Source: Camillea tinctor (Eukaryota > Ascomycota > Sordariomycetes > Xylariales > Xylariaceae). Taken from it: a stretch of 64,000 bases of DNA. The stretch's first letter is position 1. Every line of letters starts with the position of its first letter. The notes under the pieces are model-generated. The model did no database searches and had not been told where the DNA came from. It saw only the letters and a program-made list of their open reading frames with translations. Below, one piece after another: positions 25,295 to 37,954 of the stretch. The DNA lies in assembly GCA_022578605.1 (NCBI GenBank), contig MU394092.1, forward strand, positions 1 to 64,000, read 5' to 3'. Made by a program: the position numbers and the translations under genes.

Positions 25295-26938
25295 ATGGCA
25301 CCAAACGGGGATCTGGAAATGATGCCTACTAAAGCTCTAGCATTTCTAATGCGAAGCATGAAACCCCAAACCAAGTCCGCAGACACCTTCTACCGCAATC
25401 TTGAAGAAGCCCTGGACCAACGGCGAGCTACCTATAACCTCCGCTGCGTAGTGCCTAGCGAGTGGCAAACTATGCATGACAAGGTGGACTTCTCCTCTAA
25501 CGACATACTCTCTTGGAACTCCGGGAGTATCTTAAAGGACGAATTCCTCGCCGAGCTCGCCCGTAACCCAGACTTCCACCCGGGCGCCGGAGGCTCGCGG
25601 CTCCTCGACGGCTTCTACCCGTATCTAGAGGCCACAGAGAGAGAGGTTGCCGCCTTCCACGGTGCAGAGGCGGGCCTGATTGTCAACTCGGGCTCCGAGG
25701 CGAACTTCGCCGTTTGGAAGGCGATCCCACGGCCTGGAGACGTGATTGCATACGACGCGCTGGTACATATAAGCACGCACGAAGGCATGAGCCTCAGTCT
25801 GGCAATGGAGAAAGTCGAATTTTCGCATAACAACCCCAAATCTTTCCGCGAGGCGCTTCTTTCGATACTGGACTCGCAACCGCTCATCAAACAAGGAAGG
25901 AGTTGCGTACTGGTGGCGGTCGAGAGCGTCTATAGTATGGACGGCGACGTTTGCCCGCTTCAAGAGCTCATTGACGTGGCAGACGAGGTTTTTCAGGGGC
26001 GGGACAATATCAAGTTTGTTATTGATGAAGCGCATGGCACGGGCGTGTTAGGCCCCAAGGGCTCGGGGCTCGTTTGTGAACTCGGTCTAGAAAACCAGAT
26101 AGCAGTGCGGGTGCACACTTTTGGAAAAGCACTTGGCACAGCCGGAGGTATGTTTTCATTGCCACTATCACGATAACCTTGTCTTGAATCAGAAGATAAT
26201 CTCCTCTTTTGCTTCTTTTTTTCATTTATCAGTTGCTGCAGTACCTACCATTTATCAACCTAGACCAATGTTCAGAGTTAGAACTCAGGTGTATAGATAT
26301 TGAGCAAAGTATAATTCACTAACTCTCAATCTAACAATTACGTTATAGCATGTATCCTAGGAAGTAAGACCGTCAAGTCTGCCATTCTGAACTTTGCACG
26401 GTCAACAGCCTTCACGACGGCGCCATCGTTTCCATTCGTTGCTGCGATTAAGGCAGGGTACAATTTGCTGCAGAGCGAAGAGGGGCAACAGTCTATGGAC
26501 TGTGTCCAGCATATGGCGCAGATCTTCTACAAAACACTAACGACACACCCCCTGTGGCGGAAAGCCCGTGAAGAGGGAATCCTCTGGGTCCCTCCGGCCG
26601 ACGACTGGGAAATTCATCCCTTTTTCACGCATATAGTGCCGATCTGGACGCGCCAGAGGTATATCTACTGGTTGTACTTCCATTTGCTGTCCGCAGGGTT
26701 CTGCACCTGGCCTATCGAACACCCTGTCGTGCCGCCGGGCCAGGGTCGTATCAGGATGACACTACATGCAGGTAACACGAAAGTGCAAATTGAGAGCCTC
26801 GTCTACGCGATGTTCGAGTGGGTAGAGGAGATCTTTGCTATCGAGGAGGGGGCAAACGGGGCAAAAGTATCGCGGGCAGCGACCGAGGTTTACGAGTGGA
26901 TGAGGAGTGAAGGGCTGGAAGGGTGGGGTTTGGTGTAG
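25295..26938 (+). CDS. Alpha-oxoamine synthase (AONS/serine-palmitoyltransferase-like PLP enzyme)
   Basis: Class II PLP enzyme that joins an acyl thioester to an amino acid with loss of CO2, giving an alpha-amino ketone. Exons 25295-26147 and 26349-26938 give 1443 nt, 480 aa in frame. Motifs: DFSSNDILSW, GAGGSRLLDG, VNSGSEANF, SVYSMDGDVCPL, VIDEAHGTGVLGPKGSG and HTFGKALGTAGG, where Lys about 278 should bind PLP; then RMTLHAGNT near the C terminus. No long membrane anchor is visible. In fungal clusters, relatives (Fum8 in fumonisin, the sphingofungin aminotransferase) release a polyketide chain from an HR-PKS. This gene precedes HR-PKS 2 on the same strand, 630 bases away, which fits that role. 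Start ATG 25295; the in-frame codon at 25277 is GTG. AATAAA at 27007 may be the polyadenylation signal. Confidence 0.92.
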
Positions 26939-27467
26939 AACGGCCTTTCAAGTCCAAAGTCTGACAGTGTTGATACATATCTCGCAAGCAAGATGTACAT
27001 ATTGAGAATAAAAGTCAGGAACGGACTCTATTGCACAATTAATATAGAATGTCTACTTAATTATCGTAGATTTCACTGCGCATTTAGGCCGCACCTGGTC
27101 ATATCCATGCTATCGGTTTAGTTGGTTCATAGAACAAATGAAGGCCGTTGTTAGTGGTATGTAGGTACACATTGTAGGGTCGTATGGGCATCGGGAGTCA
27201 GTGCACTGAAGCAATTTGCAACATACACATTTGACTGAGAGATATTGGGGTCCCAAACTATGCGTCAAGATATGCCGCCTGATGTATTACAGCATAAAAC
27301 GATCATCGAGGCATTGGCTAGCCCCTCACACCCAGAAGCTACCCATCATATATAGTATTGAGAGTTGATAGGGATACTATTCGCTTAATTAAGCCTCTAA
27401 TTACTTTCTTGTTCATGGTACCCTCGTTTATCATGCGGTTCCTGAGTGTTCACACTCCCAAATAAAT

Positions 27468-27476
27468 TATATAAAG
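27468..27476 (+). promoter_or_regulatory. TATA-like box of HR-PKS 2
   Basis: TATATAAAG about 95 bases before the ATG at 27569, in the 630-base gap after the oxoamine synthase (26939-27568). I see no gene in that gap. Confidence 0.4.
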
Positions 27477-27568
27477 GTAGGTCGAGCCAGTCAATCTTCT
27501 TAATACAGGTTAAAGGTTTTCTTTTTCTACCTTTTAATATTTCGCTGTTGATATTACACAATATCATC

Positions 27569-30500
27569 ATGGAACCCATTGCCGTTATAGGATTCTCTTT
27601 CAAGCTCCCACAGGGAATCGAGGATACATCAAGCCTATGGGACACGCTCAAAGGTTGCAAAAATGTCATGACGGCTTGGCCCCGGGACAGGACCAGTATC
27701 GGTAGTTTTTATAGCGCGGATTCATCGCACAAAAACAGAGTGTGTTCTTCCCTCGCGACGTACTGTACACGCAACTGAGCTTAGGGTTGATAATATGGTT
27801 TTCAATAGCTTCATTCAACTGGAGGCCACTTTTTTAATGGGAATATCGGCGAGTTTGACGCTCCCTTCTTTTCCATGAACTCCAAGGAGGCTGCAGCGAT
27901 GGATCCCCAGCAACAACTTCTGCTGGAGACATCGTATAGAGCACTAGAAAACGGTAAGTGCATAGCCACGTCCTCTACTCTTATTGAAAGAATACTTACA
28001 CGTGGATAAAGCTGGCATCCCTTTGTATAAGGTGGCTGGGACGTCTACGGGGGTCTTTGCTGGTTCCATGTCGGATGACTACTCGCGCATCGTAGCTAAG
28101 GACCCTGACGAGGCGGCTGTGCACGCCGCCACGGGCCAGACAATGGCAATGCTGGCTAACCGCCTGAGCTGGTTTTTTGATATGAAGGGGCCCAGTGTCC
28201 AGGTCAACACGGCGTGTTCTTCGAGTATGATTGCTATGGATTTGGCCTGCCAGTCTTTGCGGGCAAGACAGAGTTCTTTGGTACGACTTCAAAGTGAACC
28301 CAATCATCTTTATCTAAGGATAATCATTGAGGGAATGAAGTAAATGCTAATGGGGAATCAAGGCACTCGTCACCGGATCTAGTATCATGTTAAGCCCAGA
28401 AATGTCCCTTTATATGACAAACATGAATGTGTTGTCACCCAATAGCCTCTGCTATAGCTTTGACCATCGCGCTAACGGCTATGCCAGGGGGGATGGCGTC
28501 ATTGTGTTTGTTCTGAAGCGCCTGGCCGATGCTGTCACGGACGGTGACATGGTCCGGGCCGTGATCCGAGCTACTGGATCGAACCAGGACGGCCACACTC
28601 CAGGGATCACGCAGCCGAGCAGTGATTCCCAAGAGGAACTGATTCGTGCTGTGTACAGAAGCTGTGGTCTTGGATTCGAGTCGACTCTTTACGTTGAAGC
28701 ACATGGTAAATAGATTATCTTTTATATACAACGTCTAGGTTGTGCAGTTCCGTATAGTACTTGAAATTAATATTCATCAGGGACGGGCACACAACTGGGC
28801 GATTTGACGGAGGCAAAAGCCCTCGGCCGGGTCTTCAAGAGTAGCCGTTCCTCCAAAAGTCCATTATACATGTATGTTAAGCCTTGTTCCTTGGTATACT
28901 AAACTCTTCAACTGACAAATTTCGAAAGAGGGTCTGTCAAAGCCAATATTGGTCACCTGGAAGGTGGGAGTGGGCTCGCCAGTATTTTAAAAAGTATATT
29001 GATTCTTGAGAAGGGTATCATTCCGCCGAACGCCTTGTTTGAGAAGCTGAACCCTAGGATCAATGCTAGGACACTGAATATTCAGGTACGCCCGGGAGCT
29101 CCGAAACTTGTTTTATGATGATGTTAAGACTTTAGCTTAGGTTCCAACATCATGTATTCCATGGCCATCTGATGGTCTGCGTCGCATCTCAGTCAATTCT
29201 TTCGGCTTTGGCGGATCCAATGGCCATGTGATTCTTGACGATGCTTATCATTGCCTTCGAGAATTAGGCCTCGAAGGAAATTGTCCGACTCGAGCAAAGC
29301 CGAACGGCATCAGTTCCCAACTAGCGTCGTCTGAGGCAAGTTCCACGTACAAATTACTTATTTGGTCAGCAAAAGACGAAGGCGCCCTCAGGAGATTGAC
29401 CCAGCGGTACACCGGGTACATGAAAGCACATGGTCCAGACCCATACCGGCTTGCTTACACCCTCGCGGCGAAGCGAAATCACTTTCCCTGGCGGTCTTTC
29501 GCCATTGTGAAGGCGAGTACGCCAAGCCTTCCAGCTAAATTACCGTTCATTCGTTCCTCCCGGAATGTGGGTCTCGCCTTCGTCTTTACCGGCCAAGGCG
29601 CGCAGTATGCAGGAATGGGGCTCGATTTGCTCGTGTATCCGGCTTTTAGATCTTCAATGGAGAGGGCGAATGAGGTGTTTCAAGCTTTAGGGGCCACTTG
29701 GTCATTACTTGGTGAGAATTCTCCTCCTTGGTTCTGTTTTCGAGTAGTTATCTGACCAGTTGGGATGCATAATAGATACTATGCAAGAACATGAGAGAAT
29801 CAATGATCCCCGACTTAGTCAGCCCCTGTGTACGGCTTTACAGCTTGGTCTTATCGAACTCCTACGAAGTTTTTGCATAGTCCCGGCAGTGGTGATCGGC
29901 CATTCCTCTGGTGAAATTGCGGCAGCATATGCAGCTGGAGCACTTTCTTTCCAGTCCGCTTGCAAGGTGGCATATCACAGGGGCAGGCTAGTTGCACAGT
30001 TAGATACCGCAAGTTCCCGGCCCGAAGAGATGATGTCGGTTAATTTGCCGGAAGAACAGGTGCAATCTTACTTGGACGGAGCTGGTATAGCAGAAAGCCA
30101 TGTTCACATTGCTTGTGTCAACAGTCCTTCTAATGTTACTCTTTCCGGAGATGAGACAATCATTGATACGCTAAAGTCTCTCCTGGATCAAGACGACATA
30201 TTCGCTCGGAAGCTAGGGACAAGGGTAGCCTACCACTCTCCTGCTATGCATGCAATCGCTTCCAAGTATCATTCTTGTCTGGGAATCTTGGAAAAACAGG
30301 ATGCTGCTAATTATAATGTTCTCATGGTATCTACTGTGACGGGCGAAAAGGTTTTAAGGGGTCAATTATGCGATAGCCAATATTGGGTAGATAACCTGGT
30401 GTCTCCGGTCCGCTTCTACGATGCGTTACGGTATCTTGAGGTTGCGGCCCCCCGAGCCGATGGCCTCAAGTCGTTGTCGGTCTACCTTGAACTTGGCCCG

Positions 30501-33500
30501 TCTGGAGCCCTTCGCCGACCAGTATGTGATACGGTAGGCTCTATCGCGACGGGCAAAAGCATTGAATATTTGTCTACGCTATCAAGATTAGATCCGCCTC
30601 TGACGACTATCTTGAACATGGTCGGTCAGCTCTTCAATCGTGGCTATCCGGTCTCTATCACAGCAGCAAACCAGCAAGACAAAGACCCGAGCCAACCATT
30701 CCTGATTGACCTACCAGAGTATCCCTTTGACCATTCCCAAACCTACTGGTCCGAGCCACGCCTGAGCCGGGACTGGCGACTGCGCGAAACAACACCAAGG
30801 TCCCTTCTTGGTGTCCGTGCCACGGACTGGAATCCGCTCGAGCCACGCTGGCGCTTGATGCTCAGCGTTCAGGATATACCGTGGATCGCTGACCACGTCG
30901 TTGGGGATGTCCCTTACTTTCCTGCCACGGGTATCTTGATTATGTCATTAGAAGCGGTTAAGCAGAAAGCGCTGGCCCACCAGACAATCTCTGGATTTCT
31001 GGTCAAGGAGATTATATTCAAGAGCCCCATTGTGGTGCGACCTGAAGGCAAGACCGAGGTCATAACGCAATTACGCTCACTAGGACAATGGCATGAGAAA
31101 TTGAGCACGCGTTTTGAAGTACAGTTCTTCGCTTGCGTGGACGACTATTGGAATGAATGCGCGAAGGCAACCATACTTGTTGAATATGCCCAGGACATTG
31201 TTAATGAAGTAGATGGTGGGCGTGAGGTTCATGCCGCTGCACAGGCTTCCGCCCAAGCATATGAAGAAGCAAAGCAAACGTGCATCAACTCAGTGAATAA
31301 CTCGGATTTTTACAAGTGGTACTCTGGACAGGGCCTCAAGTATGGCCCGTCTTTTTCTTTAACGGAGGACACTTATTGGGATGGTGACGAGCTCGGCATT
31401 GGACACATCAGTTTGGAGTCATGTGAGCCATTTGATGGTGTTGCTCACCCAGGCGTTCTCGATTGCGCATTTCATGTGGCAATGATGCCTACCTCGTGCG
31501 GCATGACCAAGTCCCTGCCGGCCATGATAGTTCATAAATTGGAAGATGTTTGGATCTCGTCGACGGGCTGGAAGTATCCCGACACGCGTCAAATACGCGT
31601 TCTGAGCAGATCGAAACTCAAGACAGCGGTTCCTGGTGCTGATTGCTCTTTTACTATAGTGAGTAACAACGGTGCGCCGCTCTGCCGTATTAAGAAGCTT
31701 GAGTTGCTGCCAGCTGGGGTAACGGGCGGTGTGACACAGGACACTGGTAAGAAGAAGCTCTTCCATAGCATTGCGTGGAGACCACAGCTCTCCGAATTGA
31801 GCCGATCCCGACTGCAAGACTGCTGTCATGATTTCAACTCTTTCTTGAAGCTGGCATCGCATGAAACCCCTGGACAAAGACTTCTCGAGGTAGGCGGTGG
31901 TTCCAGAGACACAACGGAGCACATACTCTCAGTTCTGAGCCAGATTGAAGAGAGCACCGGAGGCATTGCTTTCTCGGAGTATCTCTATACCGAAGTCTCA
32001 GATATCCTGATAGGATTAGTTCAAGAGGAATACAAAAAACACCACCAGCAGGATCGTCTGAACTTTGCAGTGTTGGACATAGGAAATGATCTCGCCATAC
32101 AAGGCTTGGAGCTAGGTGTGTACAGCATTGTTATTTTCTCAGAAGATGCCTTGCGCAGTACAGATGAAAAGGAGATCGCCTCTTCAATGCGTAACTTACG
32201 TAGGGCTTTAATACCCGGAGGTTACCTTGTGATTCATAGGGGTTCGGACACAGATGCTCCTAACGGGACCTGCAATGGACAGAGCCTTTCCACTAGGCAA
32301 CCTGCAATGTCAAACCCAGAATGGGAAATTTTATTAGACCGCGCCGGCTTCTCAGGAATTTGTCTGGCCATTCCGGACTTCGGAGAGGGTGATATGATAA
32401 TTTCGCGCACAGTTGAAGAGTCTATCTCCATGCAAGAATATGAGAGTCTCCTAATCGTGGATGACCAGCACGAGTACCAGAAGAATGTAACGTCACTCCT
32501 TTTAACAACAGCACTGTTCAAAAACATCGAAGTTATGTCTCTTGCTCAGTTAGCCACCAAAACTGCCGACACCAGCCAGCGCAAGTCGCTCATCTTCCTT
32601 GCCGACTTGAGCGGGTCATTATTAGCGCAAATGCCCGAGTCTCTCTTTACGCCCATTCAGAGATTACTGCAAAACACAACCAACCTCCTTTGGATAACAT
32701 CTACCAACGGTCCCGGGAAAGATCACTCACATATCCCCTTTTCAGGACTCAAAGATGGGTTCCTCCGTACAATCCGCACAGAGTACTCCGGCAAGCGTGT
32801 TGTTTCCCTCACTCTAGAGGGAGGAGATGAAATCTGTTCCGCCGCAGAAGCTGTCAGGTACATTTCCCAGGCCTTTGTATCGGGGTTCATTGCAGCAAAG
32901 CCGGAGGTCGAGTACGTCGTTAGGAGCGGGATTTTCTACACAGGTCGGCTAGTCAGCGAAGTAGCCTTCAACGAAAAGCTTGAAGCGACGGCCAACGATA
33001 AATTTGACGCCACAGGTCCGAGACTCCTGAGAACAGAACCCTGGCTCCCTGGGCCTCCCCTAAGGGTCAACATTGAGAGTCCCGGGCTGCTCGAGACGCT
33101 CAGACTGGTCCAAGATGATAGTCCCAATGCCGATCTTGGCCCAACAGAAGTCGAAATTGAGGCCAAAGCCTGGGGTCTCAGCTTCCGGGATGTATTTATT
33201 GCCTTGGGTCGACTGGAAGAGGACGATTTCGGGTTTGACTGCGCCGGTGTGGTCACCCGAGTCGGGTCGCAGTGCGGTCTATTACATCCAGGAGACAGAG
33301 TGTGCATGGCCGCTGTCGGGTGCATGCGAATGTTCCCGCGTGCCGACCAGGGTAGTGTCGCCAAAATTCCTGATGCTACTGGATTTGCTGTTGCATGCGC
33401 TTCCGTTGGTCCGGCCCTCACGGCATGGCGGGCATTGGTTGACGTTGCACGCATACAGAAGGGCGATAAGGTTCTAATACATGCAGCTTCAGGAGGCACG

Positions 33501-35327
33501 GGTCAGTGCGCCGTTCAAATTGCGAAGTATTTCGGGGCCGAAATCTTTGCAACTGTGGGTTACGACCACAAAAAGCAACTTCTCGTGAAAAGCTACGGCA
33601 TTCCAGAAGATCACGTCTTCTATGATAGAAACACGAGTTTTGCCGAAAGTATCAAGCGCCTAACCGGCGGGTATGGTGTCGATATAGTTTTGAACTCGTT
33701 AGTAGGCGAAGGCCTGCGCGCCTCCTGGGAGTGCATCGCCCCTTATGGACGCTTTGTTGAGATTGGAAAGGCCGACATCCATTCAAACTCCTCGCTCCCA
33801 ATGGCGCATTTTGCACAGAATGTGAGCTTTGCCGCCATTGATTTCCGCCACATTCTGCTTCATAGACAGGACATTGCTGCCAGATTGATGCGTGACACGA
33901 TGGACCTAGTCGCGAAGGGAAAACTTTACGCACCGACACCGTTACGCTCATACAAGGTATCTGACCTAGGAGAGGCCTTTAGGTACTTTCAAAGCGGGAA
34001 GAATCCCGGCAGGATCATCATAGATCTCGACGCATCTTCTGTAGTTCAGGTAAGCTTCAACTCTGAAAGACAAAAACGCCTGTGTGAAGACAGCTAATCA
34101 TAGGTACTGCATAGAAACATCTCTTGGCCCCCTGTAGATCTTGGACCTTAGACAGCAGCGCTTCCTATGTTGTTGCTGGCGGCTTAGGCGGGATCGGGCG
34201 AACCATACTCAATTGGATGGCCCGTAAGGGAGCAAAGTATCTGATCGTACCTTCGAGGTCAGGGACCACGCATAAAGCCGAGGCTACCAACGTGGTGAGG
34301 GAGCTTTCACATCAAGGCGTGATTGTGTTTACGCCTCGATGCGATGTATCAGTGACCGAAGACCTTTCCGGTATGCTAGAAGATTGCAACAAGACTCTGC
34401 CTCGTATAAAGGGGTGTATAAATGCCGCCATGGTTCTTAATGTACGTAATACAAAGGATAAGACATCAAGTATATGTGAAGGGAAAGGAAAAGAAAAAAG
34501 GAAGAAAACTAACATGGAGTCTCTAGGACACATTATTCGATAGCATGACCCATTCCCAGTGGGATAGGACAGTGCGATCCAAGGTCCAGACCTCTTGGAA
34601 CCTCCACGCCCTCCTTCCCAGTGATCTGGACTTCTTTATCCTTCTCTCCTCTGTTTCCGGTATCGTAGGAAATCCAGGGCAGTCTAACTACGCCGCCGGC
34701 AGCGCCTTTCAGGACGCATTGGCCCAGTACCGGATCCGCCATGGTCAAAAGGCGTTGTCCCTCGATCTTGGCATTGTTCAGGACGTGGGCGTCGTGGCTG
34801 AGTCCGAGAGTCTCCAGAAGAAGCTTGCGCTGGGTCTGCGTGAGATGCTCATCCCGGTCAGCGAGAGTGATATCCTAGCATTTCTTGATTTGTGCTGTGA
34901 CCCGGCACGGCCGCCCAATCCCAGCCACATCATCATGGGTCTCGGCACGCCTGCCAATCTGCCGGAATACATCCAGAGACCTGTCTTCTCCACTCATGCA
35001 AATCCCTCTAGCGGTATAGTTGGCAGCACGAAGAGATATAATGTCAACTACGGTGCCTTGTTCCGACAGACCGAGTCTGCCGAGGGACGAGCCGGCATCG
35101 TGTTTGAATCTCTGATCAGGAAGCTGGCGCGGGCCCTCTCAATTGAGCCGGGAGACATCGACGCAAGCCAGTCACTCCACGTGTTTGGAGTCGACTCGCT
35201 AGTGGCTATGGAAATCAGAAACTGGATCTCAAAGGAGTTCATGGCCGATGTGGCTGTCTTCGAGCTAATGGGAGGGAGATCGCTGGCGGCTATCTGTGAG
35301 TTGGTAACAAAAAGAAGCCAGGCTTAA
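27569..35327 (+). CDS. Highly reducing polyketide synthase 2 (KS-AT-DH-vestigial MT-ER-KR-ACP)
   Basis: HR-PKS, about 2385 aa (7158 nt) from ten exons: 27569-about 27764, 27825-27953, 28012-28280, 28363-28705, 28781-28871, 28929-29085, 29141-29711, 29776-34049, 34115-34441, 34527-35327. All joins are in frame; only the first donor is uncertain. KS: NTACSSS (Cys about 177), [34 protein letters not shown] (Ser about 630). DH: ADHVVGD, but the second motif reads VLDCAFH where Gln is usual. The methyltransferase remnant has [12 protein letters not shown] instead of the glycine-rich SAM loop. [28 protein letters not shown] and [21 protein letters not shown] (Ser about 2343). There is no thioesterase, so release must be in trans; the adjacent oxoamine synthase is the obvious candidate. 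Confidence 0.92.
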
Positions 35328-35515
35328 AGTACATACATACGGATATATAGATGCTAAGAAAGACATTATTAAAAAAAGTATACTTGGGTATATAACTATA
35401 ATTGCTATATTACATTAATTAATCATTTCTCTTAACCTTGGTCGAATTCACGCGATATTCATTAATGCCCAATTCATAAATACCTAGGTACATTGGTGCG
35501 TGAGGTAAACTCTTT

Positions 35516-36552
35516 TCATGACTGTTCCTTTTTTTTCTTGTTGGCCCAAGATGAGATCTGACTGTTCATACCCCACATAACAAATGCCATTATAAATGGC
35601 AGAATCCAACCCATCACCGTGTCCACGAACCAGCTATTCCTCGGCGAGTTGCCCATGGCACCCCATCGCATTAGGTCGCCTATAAACGAAGTCGTGACGA
35701 AGTAGTGGCCTTTCTCGATACCGGTGATTGCCAGGTGGGCGACAGTTTCCGGGTCCTGAGGTGTTTCGGCGCCCTCGAGCTGGATTGTAATATCCGACTT
35801 GGTCTCGTTCTCGCGTTCGTAACCAGCTGTGGTGATGGAGTTAGGCATGACGATGTGGACGTTGATGGGAACATTGGGGTACAGGAGGACCTCCATTACA
35901 AGGGTGTCGGCGAGTGCGCGGAGGGCGAATTTGGAAGGAGCATAGGTTCCGTGGCCGGCCAAGGACATGGTGGAGAGGACGGAGCCGGTGAAGATGATAT
36001 GCTTGGCGGCGGGGCGGGACTCTCGGGTTGGTTGCCTCTCCCCCTGGTCAGGAAGAAGCCAAGCACGCATGATGGCTCGGGACATCTCGGCGGAGCCAAA
36101 GTAGTTGACATCCACTATCGTCAATTATGTCATGAGTGAGCAGCCCGATATACATAACCTACTAGGTTAAGCCAAGAAGGCATTCACCAGGTACTCACTG
36201 TTGTATCGGGCAGCCTCCATAGCGCCATAATCAGTCCACAACATGGGCGTTGCGAGGCCGGCCAAGCACCAGACAATCTCGGGCGGGTGTCCATGGTTCC
36301 AGGCCGTAGCAGCGGAAACCACGCTATCAGCAAAGTTAGGCTTAGACACATCGGCTGCGATGGTATAGAAGCGCTGTGTTTCGGGGGATTTTGCCGCAGC
36401 CTTGATACTCTTGATAGCCCCCTCAAGCTTTGCTGGGTTTCTCGAGACAATGACAATGTGAGCCCCTTTCCCGGAAAGAATGCGCGCTGCGCAGAGACCA
36501 GTGCCCTCGGAACCTCCTGTCATGAGAATAGTCTGGAAATTCGATATCAGCT

Positions 36553-36603
<51 letters not shown>

Positions 36604-36705
36604 TCTGTCTTTCTTTCTCTCCCCTTAGCTCCGTGTAGTGTGCCCGCTGGAATTGGTTCTTACCCGGCCCTCGACAGGCATGTGGTTGTGGCTGAACCAG
36701 TTCAT
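35516..36705 (-). CDS. 3-ketodihydrosphingosine-reductase-like SDR, membrane-anchored
   Basis: NADPH-dependent SDR of the Tsc10/KDSR type, which reduces the 3-keto group made by serine palmitoyltransferase-like enzymes at the ER. Exons 36705-36664, 36532-36199 and 36114-35516 give 975 nt, 324 aa in frame, matching the usual length (about 300-330). Motifs: TGGSEGTGL (cofactor), ADVSKP, FTGSVLSTMS (Ser), YAPSKFALRALADTL (Tyr/Lys), then a hydrophobic C-terminal helix (WILPFIMAFVMWGM) and a lysine-rich tail NKKKKEQS, consistent with an ER membrane anchor. Intron 1 (131 bases) contains a CT/GT microsatellite. It is convergent with HR-PKS 2, 188 bases apart. It could be the cluster ketoreductase (as Fum13 or the sphingofungin enzyme) or the housekeeping KDSR gene that happens to sit here. 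Confidence 0.9.
36556..36604. repeat. (CT)n(GT)n microsatellite
   Basis: About 15 CT units followed by about 9 GT units, wholly inside intron 1 of the ketoreductase gene. Confidence 0.9.
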
Positions 36706-37794
36706 ATTCACTGAAAAACACAAATTGATGCGTAAATCAAGCGGGAAAGACCAAGAACATTCGACTCTTTGATAAGTCCAAAATCGCGAACTATGAAAAA
36801 AGAGATGGCGTGTAAGGTAGGCTTAAAAGGGAAAAGGAAGACAGGGGGGTAAATGAAGCCTATGATGGTGTAAGGGATATTCTGACAAACCAACCAAGGA
36901 GGGAATCGGGATATTGAGGCAGGCTGAAAGTATGATTTGGTTGCCCCGAGATGTTGCGCCAGGATAGTACCCCCGGATGTCACGATGATACATCCACACC
37001 ACGGGTTGAATCAATCAGTTTATAATATGTGGACTGATGCTAGCTGGCTGGGTGTTTTATGCGCGTATGTCGTGTAACACCAAGCAGGTTGATCGGTTTA
37101 TGTTGGTTCCCGGCAATGCCACAGCCTACATAGTGATATCGAGATGCCAAGTGTAAATAAGGACTCCTTCCAACCCCTAGTATGAGTGTACTAGTACATA
37201 TCCAAATGGGATAGTAGGATCAACTTGAATGAATCGAATTAATCTCACTGGCCAGTTAATGTGATGTTACAGCTAGTTTAGAACAAAGGTAACATGACAA
37301 CAAACCACCATTTTAGTATTCTGCAATTCAATGCTCATTAAACTCTACCATTCGATCCTCCTAACAGCCGACTCGCAGCCTTATTTCGATGGTGGGTAGT
37401 CCAGATATTCTTCATTAAGCCCTCTACATAATTAATTTGGTTCCAATGTTATGTCGTTATCGTATTCCAGTTTCATGACATGATCGGCAAATATTACACA
37501 ATACTGGCCATGATAGTCGTCTAGTGCATATACATCTGCAACTCTACTGCTCACAACAGCATCTATCATCTATATGTCATCTTCAGCGATCTTTGGCGTT
37601 GTAGAGCAAAATCAATTAAATGGGTAGACAAGCAGGCTGATAATGTGCTTCGAATGATGTGCTAAGGGGGCGGTTATATTTATCAATTCCAAACCCCTGT
37701 TAATTTAATAGTGCCCACTGGCTCTTTATTCAAACACTGTCTTGGAGACGACTGGGGACAACAACAAGATATATTTTCACAATTACATAGAACT
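36706..37794. other. Intergenic region
   Basis: About 1.1 kb upstream of the ketoreductase gene. No open frame with recognisable content. Confidence 0.55.
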
Positions 37795-37954
37795 TGTGGG
37801 GGATAACCCCCTGGACACATACGAGGTACTGGGCACGATGATATATTGTGCTATCTGCTGTGCGCTCATGTGTGTGTAAGGAAAAGGGATAGTGAACCCA
37901 AAAAGGAGAACTAATATGTACATCTAGGGCCTGCTGGGTCATCCTGGCGTAACA
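37795..37954 (+). mobile_element. Solo LTR, family B, copy 1 (160 bp)
   Basis: Starts TGTGGGGGATAACCCCCTGG and ends CTGGCGTAACA. It closely matches 53501-53672, including AGTGAACCCAAAAAGGAGAA, and then CATCTAGGGCCTGCTGGGT. The flanks GAACT and AAACT match at four of five bases, a slightly mutated target-site duplication. Confidence 0.8.

Noticed and set aside
32936..33499. Open frame of 187 codons on the minus strand inside HR-PKS 2
   Set aside because: It is antisense to the ER domain, has no recognisable motif and reflects the codon composition of the real gene.
36556..36604. CT/GT run as a possible regulatory or phase-variable coding repeat
   Set aside because: It lies entirely in an intron with clear donor and acceptor sites; an ordinary microsatellite.
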